Shown: piece after piece, positions 1 through 12,602 of the stretch | Position numbering within the stretch: the stretch's first letter is position 1 | Layout: each line of letters opens with the position of its first letter | DNA from: Monarcha castaneiventris obscurior | Taxonomy: Eukaryota; Chordata; Aves; Passeriformes; Monarchidae | Assembly: GCA_026261815.1 (NCBI GenBank) | Contig: JAMPIT010000484.1 | Location: 12,312,501 to 12,376,500, forward strand | Length of the DNA: 64,000 nucleotides | Direction of reading: 5' to 3' | The notes under the pieces: model-generated | Database searches by the model: none | Seen by the model: only the letters and a program-made list of their open reading frames with translations | What the model was told of the DNA's origin: nothing | Position numbers and translations under genes: made by a program

Positions 1-2204
1 GTTGGCCCTAAACACCCCAGGCCCTAAAGACCAACCTGGTCATAAAAGTTCTCCACCTAAAGCCTTTACTAGTTTCTTTTTTCCACTTTAGCTCCAGGGG
101 CTGCAATGGACCTGGTTTTGTTCAGCAACACAAAAGAGACTGAACAGTAGAAACAAAAGGAAAGTCTCAAGTGCTTCAGAACCTGCAGGGAAAAACACAC
201 CGGGGCAGGTGGTGATCCCAGCAGATGCTGCACCTGCAGGAGAGGTGCCGAGGGCTTCAGCCCTTCAACCCAGTGGAACACTGCAAGGCTCATTCAGAAA
301 GTCTTTCTTGGAAAGGGCATTCAGAATGTTTTTTCAGGACAGGCTCAGTTTATCCAGGACTGTACAGTAAGGCTCCTGTGCTACTCCTTGGCTCCAGCTC
401 AGGTGGCAGAGCACTGATGGAGCTGTACACCCCTTCATGCAGAGGCTGGGCTATGGCAAAAGCATTAGCAATCATAGTCATGCCATTCTCTCAAAGCTTC
501 AAGATTTCCCAGGTTTTGGGGTTTTTTAATTTTATTTGGGTTTTTAATAGCCAACACAATGCAAGTAAGCTGTAAAAACAAACACACGTCTTAAATGATT
601 ACAGCCACCCTGCAGCTCAGCCTAACCATGTAAAGGAGCTGTGCTGCTGCAGCAGCATTTCTAGAAAGGAAGTCACTGAAAGCCAGACCTGACTGGAGTA
701 GCCTTGATCTCCCAGACCCATCAGCCTCGGGAAGTTCCACAGACAAATAGGAAGGCAGCTGGAGCAACAACATTTTTCTAGGGAAAACAATACAAGAGGA
801 GGGGATTGCTGGCCTGGCGTTGGAGCTAGTCCAGCAGCTGCCACAGAAAGGTGAGCTCTGATGTTAGCAAAAGCTCAGCCCAGGAATCAGCAGCGGCAAT
901 TTGAACCCCACTGAGTGCAAAGGGAATCCATCTCTAAGTAAATAATTAGCACCAGCTTCATTCCCAGCTGCAAGTACATTAGCTGTTCTGCCCAGGGAGG
1001 ACAATCAGCCACTCGGGACCAACAGTCCTCACTTCTTGTCCAAAGCTGCTTTTACACATTAGTAGAGAGGGACAAGAGGGTACCTAGCTACAGGTTTCCA
1101 AAGAAGGCCAGGTCTCCCCCAAATCTGAGAAGTTTCTATTTTCTTGCTATTGTAGCTAAAGGCTTTGAAGAGAAACAGCTTTCACCTTGGCCAAGTGTTT
1201 CAGACAACTGAGGAGAGCTGCACTCACCCAAATTCAGCTGTGCAATTCATCGAGGCCAGAGTAATCAGGAAGCAGTAGTTAGAGTTATCTGGCAAAGAGC
1301 TAGAAAAGGCATTCACATTCCTTCCCAGAGATCTCAGGCATTCAAATTACTGCTTTACAGACTAGCTATGGCCACACCTGAGCTATTCCCCAAACGGTCA
1401 CTGAATGCATTCCTGAGGGATCATCCGCAATCCGACGTGCATGCCAGCAGCTTTCGTCTCCAAACCGCCAGTTATCAACCAACTGCACGCTCCAGTATGG
1501 CACGGGCAGGCAAATCTCATGCCAGCCTGGGTAGCAGTAGCTCAAAGCACCCATTGCCTGGGCTTAGCAGCGTTCCTTGAACATTTCCTGCCGTAAACTA
1601 CCGCAGCAGAAAGATTGTGGAGAAAGTGCAATCCTGTTCAAAAGCTGCAACTATGCTTAGGCAAGCATCAATGCTAATCTGAACACTGGCATCATCTACT
1701 GGACTGTGGTGAGCAAAGTCTCCCCACTCTCCTATACTACCTACGGCTGCAGCTATTTCCGCACAGCCGCTGGAGTCTGGCTCCAGCGCCCTGCCAGAGC
1801 CCAGGTACGCCCGGCTGGGGCGGCATCGTCCCAGCCGCATACTCCTGCCGGGCTGCTGGAGGGGTCAGTGCCTGGGGGAACTGGCTGCACGGGGAGAGAA
1901 CACGCTCCGGCACTAGGTTTCTTCAGGAAAGACCTGAAAGCAAAGCCTCACCTATGAAGTCGTGACCAAGAGGGACGCTGAGGAGTACAGGAGCTCACTG
2001 CCAGCCCCGACAGCCGGGCTGTGGGGCAGCCCCACGGCACACACAGCTCTTTAAAGACAGAAGCAGCAGAAGCCACTCAGCTTCCCAGCCCGCAGCCCCC
2101 ACTGCCCTGAGCCCCGTCACGGCTCCTCCAGGCAAAGGTCCAGCGCAGGAAAAAACACAATAAAATGAGAAAACAACAAAACCGCCCGCCGGAGCCGCAC
2201 TCAC
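1..2204 (-). other. FLNB: FLNB intron 1 (partial, 5' portion)
   Basis: The intron starts at the donor on the minus strand (gtgagt, read from 2204 down to 2199), directly after coding exon 1, and runs off the left edge. Between 1 and about 2000 I see ordinary non-repetitive sequence: no second FLNB exon, no CR1 and no microsatellite. GC content rises towards the exon as part of the promoter CpG island. Small open frames on both strands resemble no known family and lack splice or coding signals. Confidence 0.85.
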
Positions 2205-2553
2205 CGATGGAGACCAGCTTGATGCTCTCCCGCTCCAGGAACTCGAGGGCCACCGAGACGTTCTCCAGCTGCATCTGGCGGAAGGTGGGCCGCTGGTGGT
2301 ACTTGCGGTACATGCGCTTCTGGCTGAGCACCTCCAGCAGCGCGATCAGCCGGAGCCCGTCGCTCAGGTCATGCTGCAGGTTGCCAATGCGCTTGTTGAC
2401 GCAGCGCAGGTGCTCGTTGCACCAGCGGGTGAAGGTGTTCTGCTGGATCCGCTTCCAAGGCGCGTCCTCCGCCAGGTCCTTCTCGGTGGCCGGCATCTCG
2501 CCGTCGGGATCGGCCGCTCTCCGCGCGCCCTGACCCCGCGCCTGCGTGCTCAT
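2205..2553 (-). CDS. FLNB: Filamin B, first coding exon (N-terminal half of CH1)
   Basis: Filamin B is a large dimeric actin cross-linker that ties F-actin to membrane receptors and signalling proteins. This exon encodes the N terminus and the start of the first calponin-homology domain of the actin-binding module, including [32 protein letters not shown] and [34 protein letters not shown] fits FLNB better than FLNA (KKMHRKHNQ) or FLNC (RKFHPRPNF), from memory of those paralogues. The exon ends ATC G|gtgagt, so the codon for the next residue (Asp in known filamins) is split, as expected. The conserved start is [11 protein letters not shown], with its ATG at 2494-2496 (292 nt to the donor). 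A second in-frame ATG at 2551-2553 adds 19 residues, [20 protein letters not shown] give the longer span because both are open; the shorter start matches mammalian FLNB. SLMAP upstream on the same strand supports FLNB rather than a paralogue. The remaining exons lie beyond the left edge. Confidence 0.96.
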
Positions 2554-2875
2554 GGCCAGCCCCGCTCCGCCTCCTCGATCCGCTGCGCTCCGCCCGCGCT
2601 CCGCCCGCGCCCAGCCCGGCCGCGCCCGCCCGCCTGCGGGGAGGGAGGGAGAGAGTGAGGAGCGCGGCGCTCAGCGGCCGCACCGCTCCTTTTCCTGCTC
2701 TCGTGCCCGCTCCTCCTGCTGCCGCTGCCTCCCCCGCTGCCCCGACCCGCCCGCTCTGCGCCGCTCCTTCCCGGCTCTGTGCGGCCCCGCGCCGCCGCCC
2801 GGCCTTTATCCGCCGGGAGCGGCACGCCCTCCGCCGAATCAACCCCGCGCCCCGCCGCACCGGCCCGCGGGGGCC

Positions 2876-2900
2876 GGGCTGGGCTGGGCTGGGCTGGGCT
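2876..2900 (+). repeat. (GGGCT)5 tandem repeat in FLNB promoter
   Basis: Five perfect GGGCT units lie end to end, flanked by further GGG runs (gggcc before, gg after). Five GGG runs separated by two-base CT loops fit the intramolecular G-quadruplex pattern on the + strand, which is the template strand for FLNB. The repeat is about 325-405 bp upstream of the two candidate ATGs. Confidence 0.9.
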
Positions 2901-3040
2901 GGCAGAGCCCCCGACGGAACGGGGGCCACGCTGAGCCCACCCTCACCTGGCCGAGGTGCCGGGCGGGGCTGGGGCGCGGCCCCGTGGTACGGGCAGGAGC
3001 GCAGCCGCAGAGCTTGGCGCTAATGCCCGGCCGGGGTGGA

Positions 3041-6000
3041 GCCCCCTCTCCCCACAGACAAATGAAACCCTCAACAGAAACAGGAGCGCAGCTCCCGACC
3101 CACCCGCACACCCCCATCACAGCCCCACTCAGACGACACAGGTCAGGCCGCCAGCCGTGTGCCGGCCGCGGGAGGATGCAGCCACGGGTGGGTGGCCCCT
3201 CGCTGGGCCTGCAGAGCTGTGTAGGGGCCGGCAGAGCCCGGGCTTTGGGCTGGGGGGATTTGATTCTGCACAGCCAGCGCCGGGAGAGGCTGGGGGTGCT
3301 TACACGAGACGCGATGTGGCAAAGGGACAGCAACCTCTGTGCCGACACACACGATTTTATGGGCCATTTGAAGATTATAGCAACTTCTAAAAGCAGTCAA
3401 TTAAGGGTCGAATTCTTGGGGGTTTCTTTGCTTTTCCCCTACTTTTGTGACTGATTTCCTGGCGCGCCACTCCCTGCTGACATACAAGACTGTGACTTGC
3501 CGCTGACTCATTTGACGACAGCAGAGTCAATAGAACTACTCCAGCTGCCTTGCTGCATGCTGAATCTTTTTGGGTCACCGAGATATCTCACGACACTTAC
3601 TGGGTCAATGAAAGCTGCGGTGAGGTGTCCCTGCGTGTCCCTACCCCGAGGGAAGCCTGTGCCCACCCGCTCACCCTCCCCCTGGGTCCAATCCTGCACA
3701 CACTTACGGTCTTGGCTTTGCTACCAGGAGCTGCTCCACCGATTCAAGCGAAGTGTGTGTATGTCTACCTATTTACATCAAGGCTGCCACACTGAAAGGT
3801 GCGGGACTCTGTCAGAAAAAACAAATCCATTAAAACACAATCAATAAAGTCTTACTTACTTAAATTACTATAGCCATTCTCAGCTAGAAAATTAGAATAC
3901 AGATTTTCAATTATTTTCTTTCAAGGGTGTTATTCTAATGCCTCCACTAAACCATAACACTGTGGTTTCTCTCCAGTGACCTAATAGATCCTTCCCCCAG
4001 ACTAGGTTATATCAGATGCATTTGCTGACAATAAATTAAGAAAGAAGCAAATATGAAGGTGAGGGAAGGTGGGAGTTACGTCTAAGCTTCCATTGTTCCC
4101 CAATCAGCGTTGTCTCCTGTTTGAAATCAGAGAAATCAGAGATCAGATTTACTATACTGAAATGTTGAGGTGTATCTCATGGCACAGCAGCCACTGCCCT
4201 TTCTTCAAATTACTTAGCCAAGCAGCAGGAAGGATTCAAATAAAAACTGACATTAAGTGAGAGCTTTAATTCACAGAGCAAAACCAGTGACAGGGCATAG
4301 AGATGCTGCTGCCAGGGCAGGTTGTGTCTCTGCGAGCAGCACTCTGCTGTCAGTGCAGGCTTGTCCAGCCCAGGGGAAAGCAGCATGGAAACATGGAGCT
4401 GAGCCTTTTCTCAAGGACTTTTCTCCCATCATCCTATACTTCATCTTTTAATAGATACTAATTGCTTATTGACTTTGGCCTGGGTTGGGACTCCTTAGCA
4501 ACCATCCCACATCCGGATTAGCTGATTGCTTATAGTATTTTAATTTCCATTCCTTTTCCCTCCCACACCTAGTAATGCACACTCTTTAATACCATTTTGT
4601 GCCCATGCCATACTGAAAGGTGAAGCTTCAGACATTTTTTTTCTATAACAAAGACAGTGAATAGGAATTACACAGGAAAAAGACAGAATTAGTATTAGGA
4701 CCTCTATTCTTAACTTACATTTTTAGTTAAAAATTTCAATAAAAGTAATTTTTTTCCATAGACCCAGCAAAGCACATTTTCATTCCATGCTCTGCACACA
4801 TAAGGACAGTGCTTTCTTTGAGTGGTTTTCCACCGCTCCATCCATCCATCCATCCATCCATCCATCCATCCATCCATCCATCCCATCAGAAGCACCGAGG
4901 CACAAAACCAGATGTGAAGTGCTCAGCAAAGCTCTGGCACAGACGTACAAGCCCAGCTCACCCTGTCAGACTCAGGACAAGGGCAGTGGCACAGTCAGGG
5001 CTGTTGCTGTTGGGACCCTGCAGGGTTGATGGGGTGCTGGTGGTCTGGATGCCACAGCCCAAGTTGCAGCTGCCCTTCCCTGCACATCACAGGGCTTTTG
5101 ATCAGAATTCAGCCTTTTGCATCCTGACTGCTTTCATGATTATTGAGAAACAAAGACTGCTTTATGGCAAGAGAATGAAAAAAGCAAAATAATTTCTGCT
5201 CTGAGGAACAGATCTTGTTTCGTTCCTTTCTTCCCAGTCACAGATGACCCTTGCAGCTATGGTCTGATCAACATTTCTGGTTGACTGGTGGCAAAGAGGG
5301 GCAGCCCCTGCGTGCACCCCATCGCCTGCACGGGTGATTGAGATCAGGAGAGGTGCCCTGTCTGGGACCTGCCTGGCCACAAGTGTGATATCCAGCTGTG
5401 GCAGCAACTGCAGGCATCAATGCCTTGTCTCATCTACTGATGAGAGAATCCCTCTCTACTGCTCTGTGATCAGATTCTTATGGGGGTCACATTTGACCTG
5501 AAAAACTGCATTTCCTTTGAAATGAAGTTGGAGGACACTTTAACACAAGTGAACACGTGTTTCACGTTTCATCTGGAGACAGAGAAGTAAAAACAAGCTA
5601 ACCCATTAATCTGTACCTGCTGGAATACCATGTTGGTACTGTATATTATTACAAATGAACTAATGTATGCCTTACAGAAATATCTTGTGTGCATATTTAT
5701 ATGGGTAGATATTTGTGTGGATGTATGTACATAGGCAGAAAGGGAGGGAGATTTCAATACTATGCTCTGGGGTGGATACTTTTTTCTTTTGATTTGTCCT
5801 GTATGACAAGGATCTTTCCATCCCGTTCTTCCTTTACTTGCAATATACAGATACAAGGAAGGAAGAACACTGTCATTGCTTTCTTGGTTCTCTTTAAGCA
5901 GTTGTAAAAACCCAGCAATGTTTTTTTTTTCCCACTGTTTTAAAAATACTCTTCCTCTATGGTAATTCACTGCAAGGCTGAATTTAAAAAAAAAACCCTG

Positions 6001-9000
6001 TTTAATTCAGCAGCAGAAGGCTTCCACTGCCACATACTCACTGTTTTATCATGGAACCACTCAGTATATTTTGTGTTTGAAAATACAGCCTTGACAAATG
6101 GAATAAATTGTAAGGGCAATTCATTATGGCATGCTCTATTTTTAGCAAAAAGTCACTGCAGAATGTCTCTCAAACCAGAATATGGTATTAAGCTCTCTGA
6201 ATTCACAGGGAGTTGCTTTGCTGTCAGGAATAAAAAAAAAAAAAATTAGGAGCACAGTTTAAACTGTAAAGGTAAATAAAAGTTGGCTGGCCTTTGCAGG
6301 TCTGTTGCTGCTATTTTTGGGATCATTGACAATCCTTAATGGAAATTTAATCTCATTTATCATATCTTCGGGGGCCCTGGAATAGTACTATGGGACTCCA
6401 CGGTGGACGCTTGCCGTTAGTTTTTTGGAGCATACTAACAGCAGAGGGAAATGGCAGCTCTAACGCCGGCTGTTTCATTGAGGAAAAGTCTGTTGAAGCC
6501 TGGTTGTGCAAAAGCAGAAGGGTGTGGGGAGGGGCAGCACAGGCCCTCACTGACATCAGTGAACAGGCAGTGCATGATGGGGTGACTAATGAAGTCAGTT
6601 CTGTTTCAGGGTAATCAACTTATAACAGTCTCATGTGATGATATGTTCTTGGATTCCTCCAAGTCATGGGCCATACATGACTTGAGAGATCCTGGCCATT
6701 TGGGACACTGTACATGCTCTCTGCTTGACGCATTGTTCAGCAACAGCTTGCTTTGATTGTAAGAGGACAAGAATCGGAATTAATCTCAACTGTTAATCCA
6801 ACATCTGCACACTTTGCTTAGAGCAGGAATTGGCCATGGCTGAGCATTCAGGCTGAGTATTTACAGGTAGAAGGACTTTCTTCTGCCCCTGGCAGGTTGT
6901 GGTTTAGTTATCGCCTCTCTGAGGACTTGTGCAACAGAAATGTCACTTTTTAAAGATTTCAGTGGTGCTGCTAATACACAAGGAGCAGTGATTTTTTTTC
7001 CCCACACTACAGCTAACCCCACACAACTGACTTTGAAGATGCATCATGTCTCAGCAGAAATGTGTGGTGAAAAGCCAGCAGGATGCCTCCATCTTTTCCA
7101 AAGCTTTCTGTCAAAGAGGCAGCACACTGAGGGTTTGTACCCTGGGGCTGTCAAAACTTGTGAGTTGTCAGGGCAATGGCTTGGAAAAAGAATAACTGGG
7201 CCATGGGCTATAGCACCCGGGTAGCTTTAGAAATTTTCAGGAGATTTTAAATATTTATAATTTTTTGGCACATAATAGCCTTATCCAAACACAGGACAGC
7301 ATTGTGCATTAAAACAAAAGCCGTGCATAACACATGCCATAAAATAAATTGTAGCACATTCAAGCCAATGTGCAGATGCTAATCCTCACATCCCCGCGGG
7401 GCAGCTCATCCGCTAACCCAGCACCCAGCCAGTAACACTGAAGATCCAGCAGCTGAGGCTCACAGTAGTTAAAGGTTTGCTTTTTCAGAAGCCGCAGGCA
7501 CCATAACTCGATGGGATTTCATGACTAAGTGACCATAAATGGCATTGCCGCACAGTTGGCAGCACCGAGCCTGGCTCAGCATCACAGCTGGGTCCTCCCA
7601 GCCTCCCGCGTCAAAGGTTTCCAAACACACCACACATTTCCTTCACCCGTTACCTATTTACTGGGTTCTGAAAGACAATAGAAGTGTTTCTTCTCATTGA
7701 TGAAGTCGTCATTAAACCTCTCCTTTCGTTACCATGATCTCTACCAAGCAAAGCCAAACCCAGACAAGCTGTTCAAGTCAAAGCATGAATCAAATGGATT
7801 GCATCATATGGATTGCATTTTCCTTATTCAGCAGCTCTATGGAAGGCAAAGAAGCTCTGCATTATACAGATACTGGCCAGGACCTTTGATACAACTTGTT
7901 CTGAGTTTTTCCATCTTCTGTTTCCTCCTCTGTTATCCAAGGAAGACAGCAATATGAGAGCCTGCAGCAGCAGTTTGGTCCAAATTGGACTGAGGGATGT
8001 CTTTAGGCAGAGAAATCTCTAGAAGTATGCTGAAAAATATAACTTGTTCTGGAATTTGTGTTGAGATTTATCATTTGAAAGTCTATTCAGGCAACAGTTG
8101 CTTCTAGTAGCAGTTGTATCTGGGGCAACTTTCATCTCTCTGTGTCTGGAAGAACATGTTTTTTCTTCTGCACAGAGATCTTGGTGCATTATATATGTGT
8201 ATATATATGTCTTGCTGCATTATATATGTATCCAGAAGCTGAAACTGGTGCCAAAAGCAGCCATCCATCTGGCAAACACAGTGTTTTGCCAGAACTTACA
8301 TTGCTGCTTTTGCCTTGGGTCCCAGGGAGACTCGCAGCTGGAATTTAAAGCTCTGGTTTTGACACAGGCTGTAAACAGCGCAAGAGCAAGGCTGCTTGTG
8401 CTTTTTGCTATCCTGAAATCAGAGGAGACAACTAAACTGAAATCCATCTAGCACATACTGGAAGAGCAAGGACAGGGCATTCCCTGGGAGTGTCTCATGC
8501 AGGAATTCACCTAATTTATTTGTCCAAAATACCCTTGCTGCTTGTTCCCATGGAAATGTTGTGAAGTTCATCTCTTTTTCTTGGTTCATCTGTTTTTCTG
8601 ACTCATAAACTGCTGCAGGGGGTTTAATTTTACTTCTGATTTGTGAAGTTGATTTTAAATGAAAAAACATACTCACAGCCATGTATAAGCATCTCTCTTT
8701 CCTAAATCCAAACAAAGTTGTGTTGGTACCTGAGGACAATGCCTGGCAGTGCAAATGTCCCCACAGCAGTGCCTGCTCTCAGCCAGAACCCCCACCGAGC
8801 ACCAGGAATGCAGCGATGGCTGCGCTGTGGGTGTCCGAGCGAAACATAGCTTACCCAAATAAATGTGACTTGACATATCAAACATGAAGTTGAAAAATAA
8901 TTTGAAATAGCAGCTCATTTTTAAAATAACTCAGGATCTGATTTAATGACCTGGGAAGTCAGATCCTATACAAACCCACACAATGCTCCAGTGTGCAGCT

Positions 9001-12000
9001 AATCAGGGTTTCCTGCCCCTAGCAGATACCGCAGGCACGGGCCTCATTAGACATTTTCTGTGCTTACTTCCAACCTTACCTACTGCTTGTGTTTGTACTC
9101 ACAGTAACCAGAGCTCTCTTCCTAAGATGATACACCCATTTTTCTCAGGGTTTGAATCTCTTTTCTTGTGATTTTACTCCATGAGTTGGAGTTTGTAGGA
9201 ATGACGGTGTAAAGTTGGAATTAAGCATCTCACATCTGCCAGAGCTCATGGACTGCACAGAATTCCAAGTGTTCCCCAGTTACTCTTCAGGAGCTGTTTT
9301 AACCTGAGATACAGATGAATAGTTGTGTTTGACTGCAGAGGAGAGGCCAAGCTCCTCCTTGGGACAGCTGGACGTAGCGTAGGAAGGAACGCTTTCCAGA
9401 GGAACAGTGTATATTTTTTAAACAAACCGAAACTCTTCTGTGTGACACAAACAAAATTGTTGACCTATGTCCAGCCAAAGGGGGAGGTTGTTTGGCTCTC
9501 CTGGCACACGCCCCAGGATGCAGCAGTGGGGTGAGAATGCCAGTGCACAGAGTGAGTGAAAACACAACACCCCAGCTATTTCAGAGGAAAGGCGTCACAC
9601 TGCAGTGCTCACTTCTACCGTCCCCACTGCAGTGTTCCCATGATAGCGGATAACCAACCCCAAAAGCACTTTAAGTGGATTTGCTTTCTGCAAAAGGCTG
9701 AAGTCATGCTCCTTTCTCTTTTTTAAACATTCTCACAAAAATATTCCCAGACAGAAATCTTGCATAAAAGAAGACTTAAGTCTACTGACTCATTTGAAAG
9801 CTGCTTTATTAGCCCCTACATGGGCTGATAAGCCTTGCCTGGTGCATAAGGATACAAGGGCTGTGCATTGTTCTGCTGCTCAGCTCAGTGCAGTGCTGGC
9901 AGCCTGGGCTTGATCCAGCCAAGCAATTAGAGAATTTAACTTCCTCCATAAATGCTTGTACGTGTGAGGCCATGTGTTCGGGGGCATTCCTCTACTCAAA
10001 AGGAATCCAACATTTTAAACATGTTGCAGGAGCAGAAGGAATGGCAGAGGCCTCTGTGGACAGCATCACATTGATTTGGGTGAGAATTAGGAATAATAAA
10101 AGGCAGAAGAAAAGCGCTTGGACCCGGCCAGCAGTCACCAGCTTCAAGCCACCCTTCCCCCTGCATAGCTGTTAGTCAGTTCTGCTATTAGTGAGTATAT
10201 TGCAGCATAACAATGTCCTGCAGCTGAGCTCTGCCCGGCAACACCCTCAAAGAGGAAAGGCGGGTGTGCGGGTGCAAGAAACACCAGCCAGGGGAAAAGG
10301 GCAGGGTGTTGCTGCTGTCCCAGAAAAAATGGAAGACACCACCCCAGGGTGGGCAGGAGGAAGGTGGCAGTTTGGAAAAACCTGGGCTGTGTGTTCCCTG
10401 CATGAACTAGGGGGCTGGGTGCCTGGGGACAGCTTGGTAAGGGTATGTCCAAAGAAACTGGAGTTCTCAGATGGGAGAAAACAGGGCAGGGAGGAAGCTG
10501 AATAGATCACCCACCCCATGGCACAATCAACGCCTTACCAATTCCTAGGATCTTCTCTGGCCATATACTTTCCCTAAAAATGTGAGATTCCTCGGGGGGA
10601 ATCCTCACTCTGCTCTGGCTTAACCTTTGGCTTGTAGGTCAAAACCTGAAATTTCCAGGTTCCTGCTTTTCTCAAAATGGGGAGATTCCTGCACTTTGTG
10701 AAGCAGGCCCAAAATCACCAGCTCATAAAAAAAAAAGGAATAAAAGATATGCTAACGGGAGAAGATGGCATCAGAAAGGTGTTACTGGTGGAGCTAGCTG
10801 GGCAGTTGGCACCTCTTGCTCCTTGTGTGCCTGATAGTCCTGAAATGGGAGATAATATCAAGAGTGAGCCCAGTCACAAGCTGTCTAATTGAAAAGGACC
10901 AAAAAGTAAAAATAGACCCTTTTCAAACTATGTATTTCAAAGGGCAATTCAGCCACTGCAGCAGCTGGCACTGCACTGCACATCAGCCATCTGGTACGGC
11001 ACTCCAAGTAAGGAACCTTGTCCTTGCAAGCATTATCACTTCCCTACCAGTTAAAACACCGACCAAAAGCCTGGTATGACACAGAGGGGAAAAACAGAGC
11101 CCTGCCAAGCCCAGTCCTACTAATCAGAGTGAGCAAGAGCCAGATGTAACAGGAGGACAGAGTTGGGGCATGGTTTGAGACCCTTTTTTGAGGGTGATCA
11201 CTGTGCCTTAGTTCCAGCTGCACCATTGCTGCAATAGTGGTGTTAGAGAAGGGGGAGGGAAGAGTGATTTATAGATAGAGCAGCCCAGGTAAGTGGTTTT
11301 ATCTTTACAGCCCTGGTGATAACATGGTTTGCAGCAGGATGGAGGTGATCTGATCCAGCTGGGGCCAGTTGAGCTATGTGGGAGCCCCATGGGGGCCTGG
11401 CAGTGAGGATGTCACCAGTGCAGGGCTGCAGGAGCTCTGCAAAGCTCTGGGTTATCACCACTGCCCTCTCAGAGGCACAGGCTGTTTGCACAGGCACAGC
11501 ATGGTGGCCGCCCAGGTGCCTCTTGGGGGCCCTTGTTTGCTTTTGGCTTCTCTGAGGCTCAAGCCTGGGGAGGGAGATGGCAACACCTCCTTTAGGGACC
11601 AGAAACAGCCCCCAGCTTGCAAGATGCACTAAGAGGGCCAGGTGCACCCACAAGAAGTCTCCTCCTCCTGCTTCCTGCAAGGCAGTTGTCTTCTGGACAT
11701 ATCTCCCCTTTGTTGAACTTTGTATGTAAAACTCTTCCTCTGTTCTGCACGGACTTTAGTCCCTTTGGCACAGCCATCACTGGCTGGCAAGCAGATGGTA
11801 TGACTGTGTCTTAAAGCATGGGGCTGAGCGGGGCACATGCCAGCACACCTGTGCTATCTCCGTCTCTCTGGAAGCAGTAGGTGAGAAGACTCCAAGTGAG
11901 AGGCTTCGATCCTGTGGGAAAAGCACTAATCTGTCTGTTAACACACTGGCGCTGCTGGTGCTCACCTGGCACAGGTACCACGGCCAGCCCCAGCCCAGAG

Positions 12001-12280
12001 CCTGGGAGCTCCATACAGACGGATGAGCCATTCCCTGTCTTGTGACAAGCTGGTCTGGCCCCACAGGAGCCTTCCTCCTGCTCCTTCGCCAGCCTTGGCA
12101 GTGGTGTGCTGACTTTTCTGCGGTTCTCACAGCAACTGCAAATTTGCCTTCTGCAAAGCAGAAATGCTCTCCCAGGTTCCTTGACAGCAGCAAATATCCA
12201 GTAGTGAAGTGGCAAGGGGTGATGAAGCAGTTGCAAACTGGTCAAGTACAACTGGAGAACGGCTTCGTTGTCTGAGGGGG
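3041..12280. other. Intergenic DNA upstream of FLNB, no gene seen
   Basis: I found no recognisable exon, RNA gene or intact mobile element here. The only clear repeat is the TCCA microsatellite at 4837-4883. Short A/T runs (for example about 5979, 6233 and 10729) are isolated. The longest open frames (such as 11811-12383 on the minus strand) have low-complexity, non-protein-like composition and no homology I recognise. A CArG-type motif CCATAAATGG occurs near 7530. FLNB enhancers may lie here, but the sequence alone does not show them. Confidence 0.7.
4837..4883 (+). repeat. (TCCA)n microsatellite
   Basis: About 11.5 nearly perfect TCCA units run uninterrupted (TGGA/GGAT on the minus strand). 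The open frames across it encode only Ser-Ile-His-Pro or Gly-Trp-Met-Asp repeats and are not genes. Tetranucleotide arrays of this length are usually length-polymorphic. Confidence 0.97.
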
Positions 12281-12284
12281 CGGC

Positions 12285-12515
12285 AGACCGGTTTCCCTTC
12301 CCGGCAAATCCAGCCGCTCTGGCAGCTCCTAGGAGCACTGATGAAGTGGGCAGGGGGTCGTTGTGGGCACAGCCCGGCTCCACGCCCGTGGCTCCATGCT
12401 CGCCGCGCCCTCAGGGCGAACCGCCCCCTCAAAGCCCTTGGCACTGCTGCCCCCTGCCGGCCCGCGCAGCCCCGCCTGGCCCGGCCCTCACGGCGGCCCC
12501 GCCGCGCCCGGCGCC
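12285..12515. promoter_or_regulatory. CpG-rich patch in intergenic region (about 10 kb upstream of FLNB)
   Basis: Roughly 230 bp with about 30 CpG dinucleotides and very high GC, in otherwise CpG-poor surroundings. The densest part (12440-12520) has GC-box-like and gcgccgg-type runs. It sits just beside the CR1 copy beginning at 12603 but is not CR1 sequence. Such islands often mark promoters or enhancers. I find no convincing exon starting in it; weak donor-like sites exist on the minus strand (gtgagg at 12486-12491, gtaagg at 12536-12541). Confidence 0.5.
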
Positions 12516-12602
12516 GGACAAGCCCCAGCAAAACGCCTTACTGGTTTAATTTGATAAAAATCCCTGCAAAAAAAAACCCCCGCGGCGGTGCAATCATACA
12601 GC

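Larger units (their letters stand above)
2160..3040 (-). promoter_or_regulatory. FLNB: FLNB CpG-island promoter and 5' UTR
   Basis: This stretch is very GC-rich with dense CpG and covers coding exon 1 and several hundred bases upstream of it. It contains many GC-box-like runs (ggggcggggc type), as in broad promoters of widely expressed genes. There is no canonical TATA box. The nearest match on the minus strand is ataaagg at about 2803-2809, some 250 bp before the upstream ATG, which I would not rely on. The transcription start cannot be placed from sequence alone; the GC profile suggests about 2600-2850. Long open frames here on both strands are by-products of high GC. Confidence 0.8.

Noticed and set aside
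2546..3454. 302-codon open frame on the + strand, antisense to the FLNB promoter, and other long frames in the same place
   Set aside because: They arise from a CpG island where stop codons are rare. The translations are Pro/Arg/Ala-rich with no domain, and their frames overlap in all directions.
6630..6720. C/D-box snoRNA suggested by gtgatgat
   Set aside because: No D box at a suitable distance and no terminal stem; it lies in intergenic DNA.
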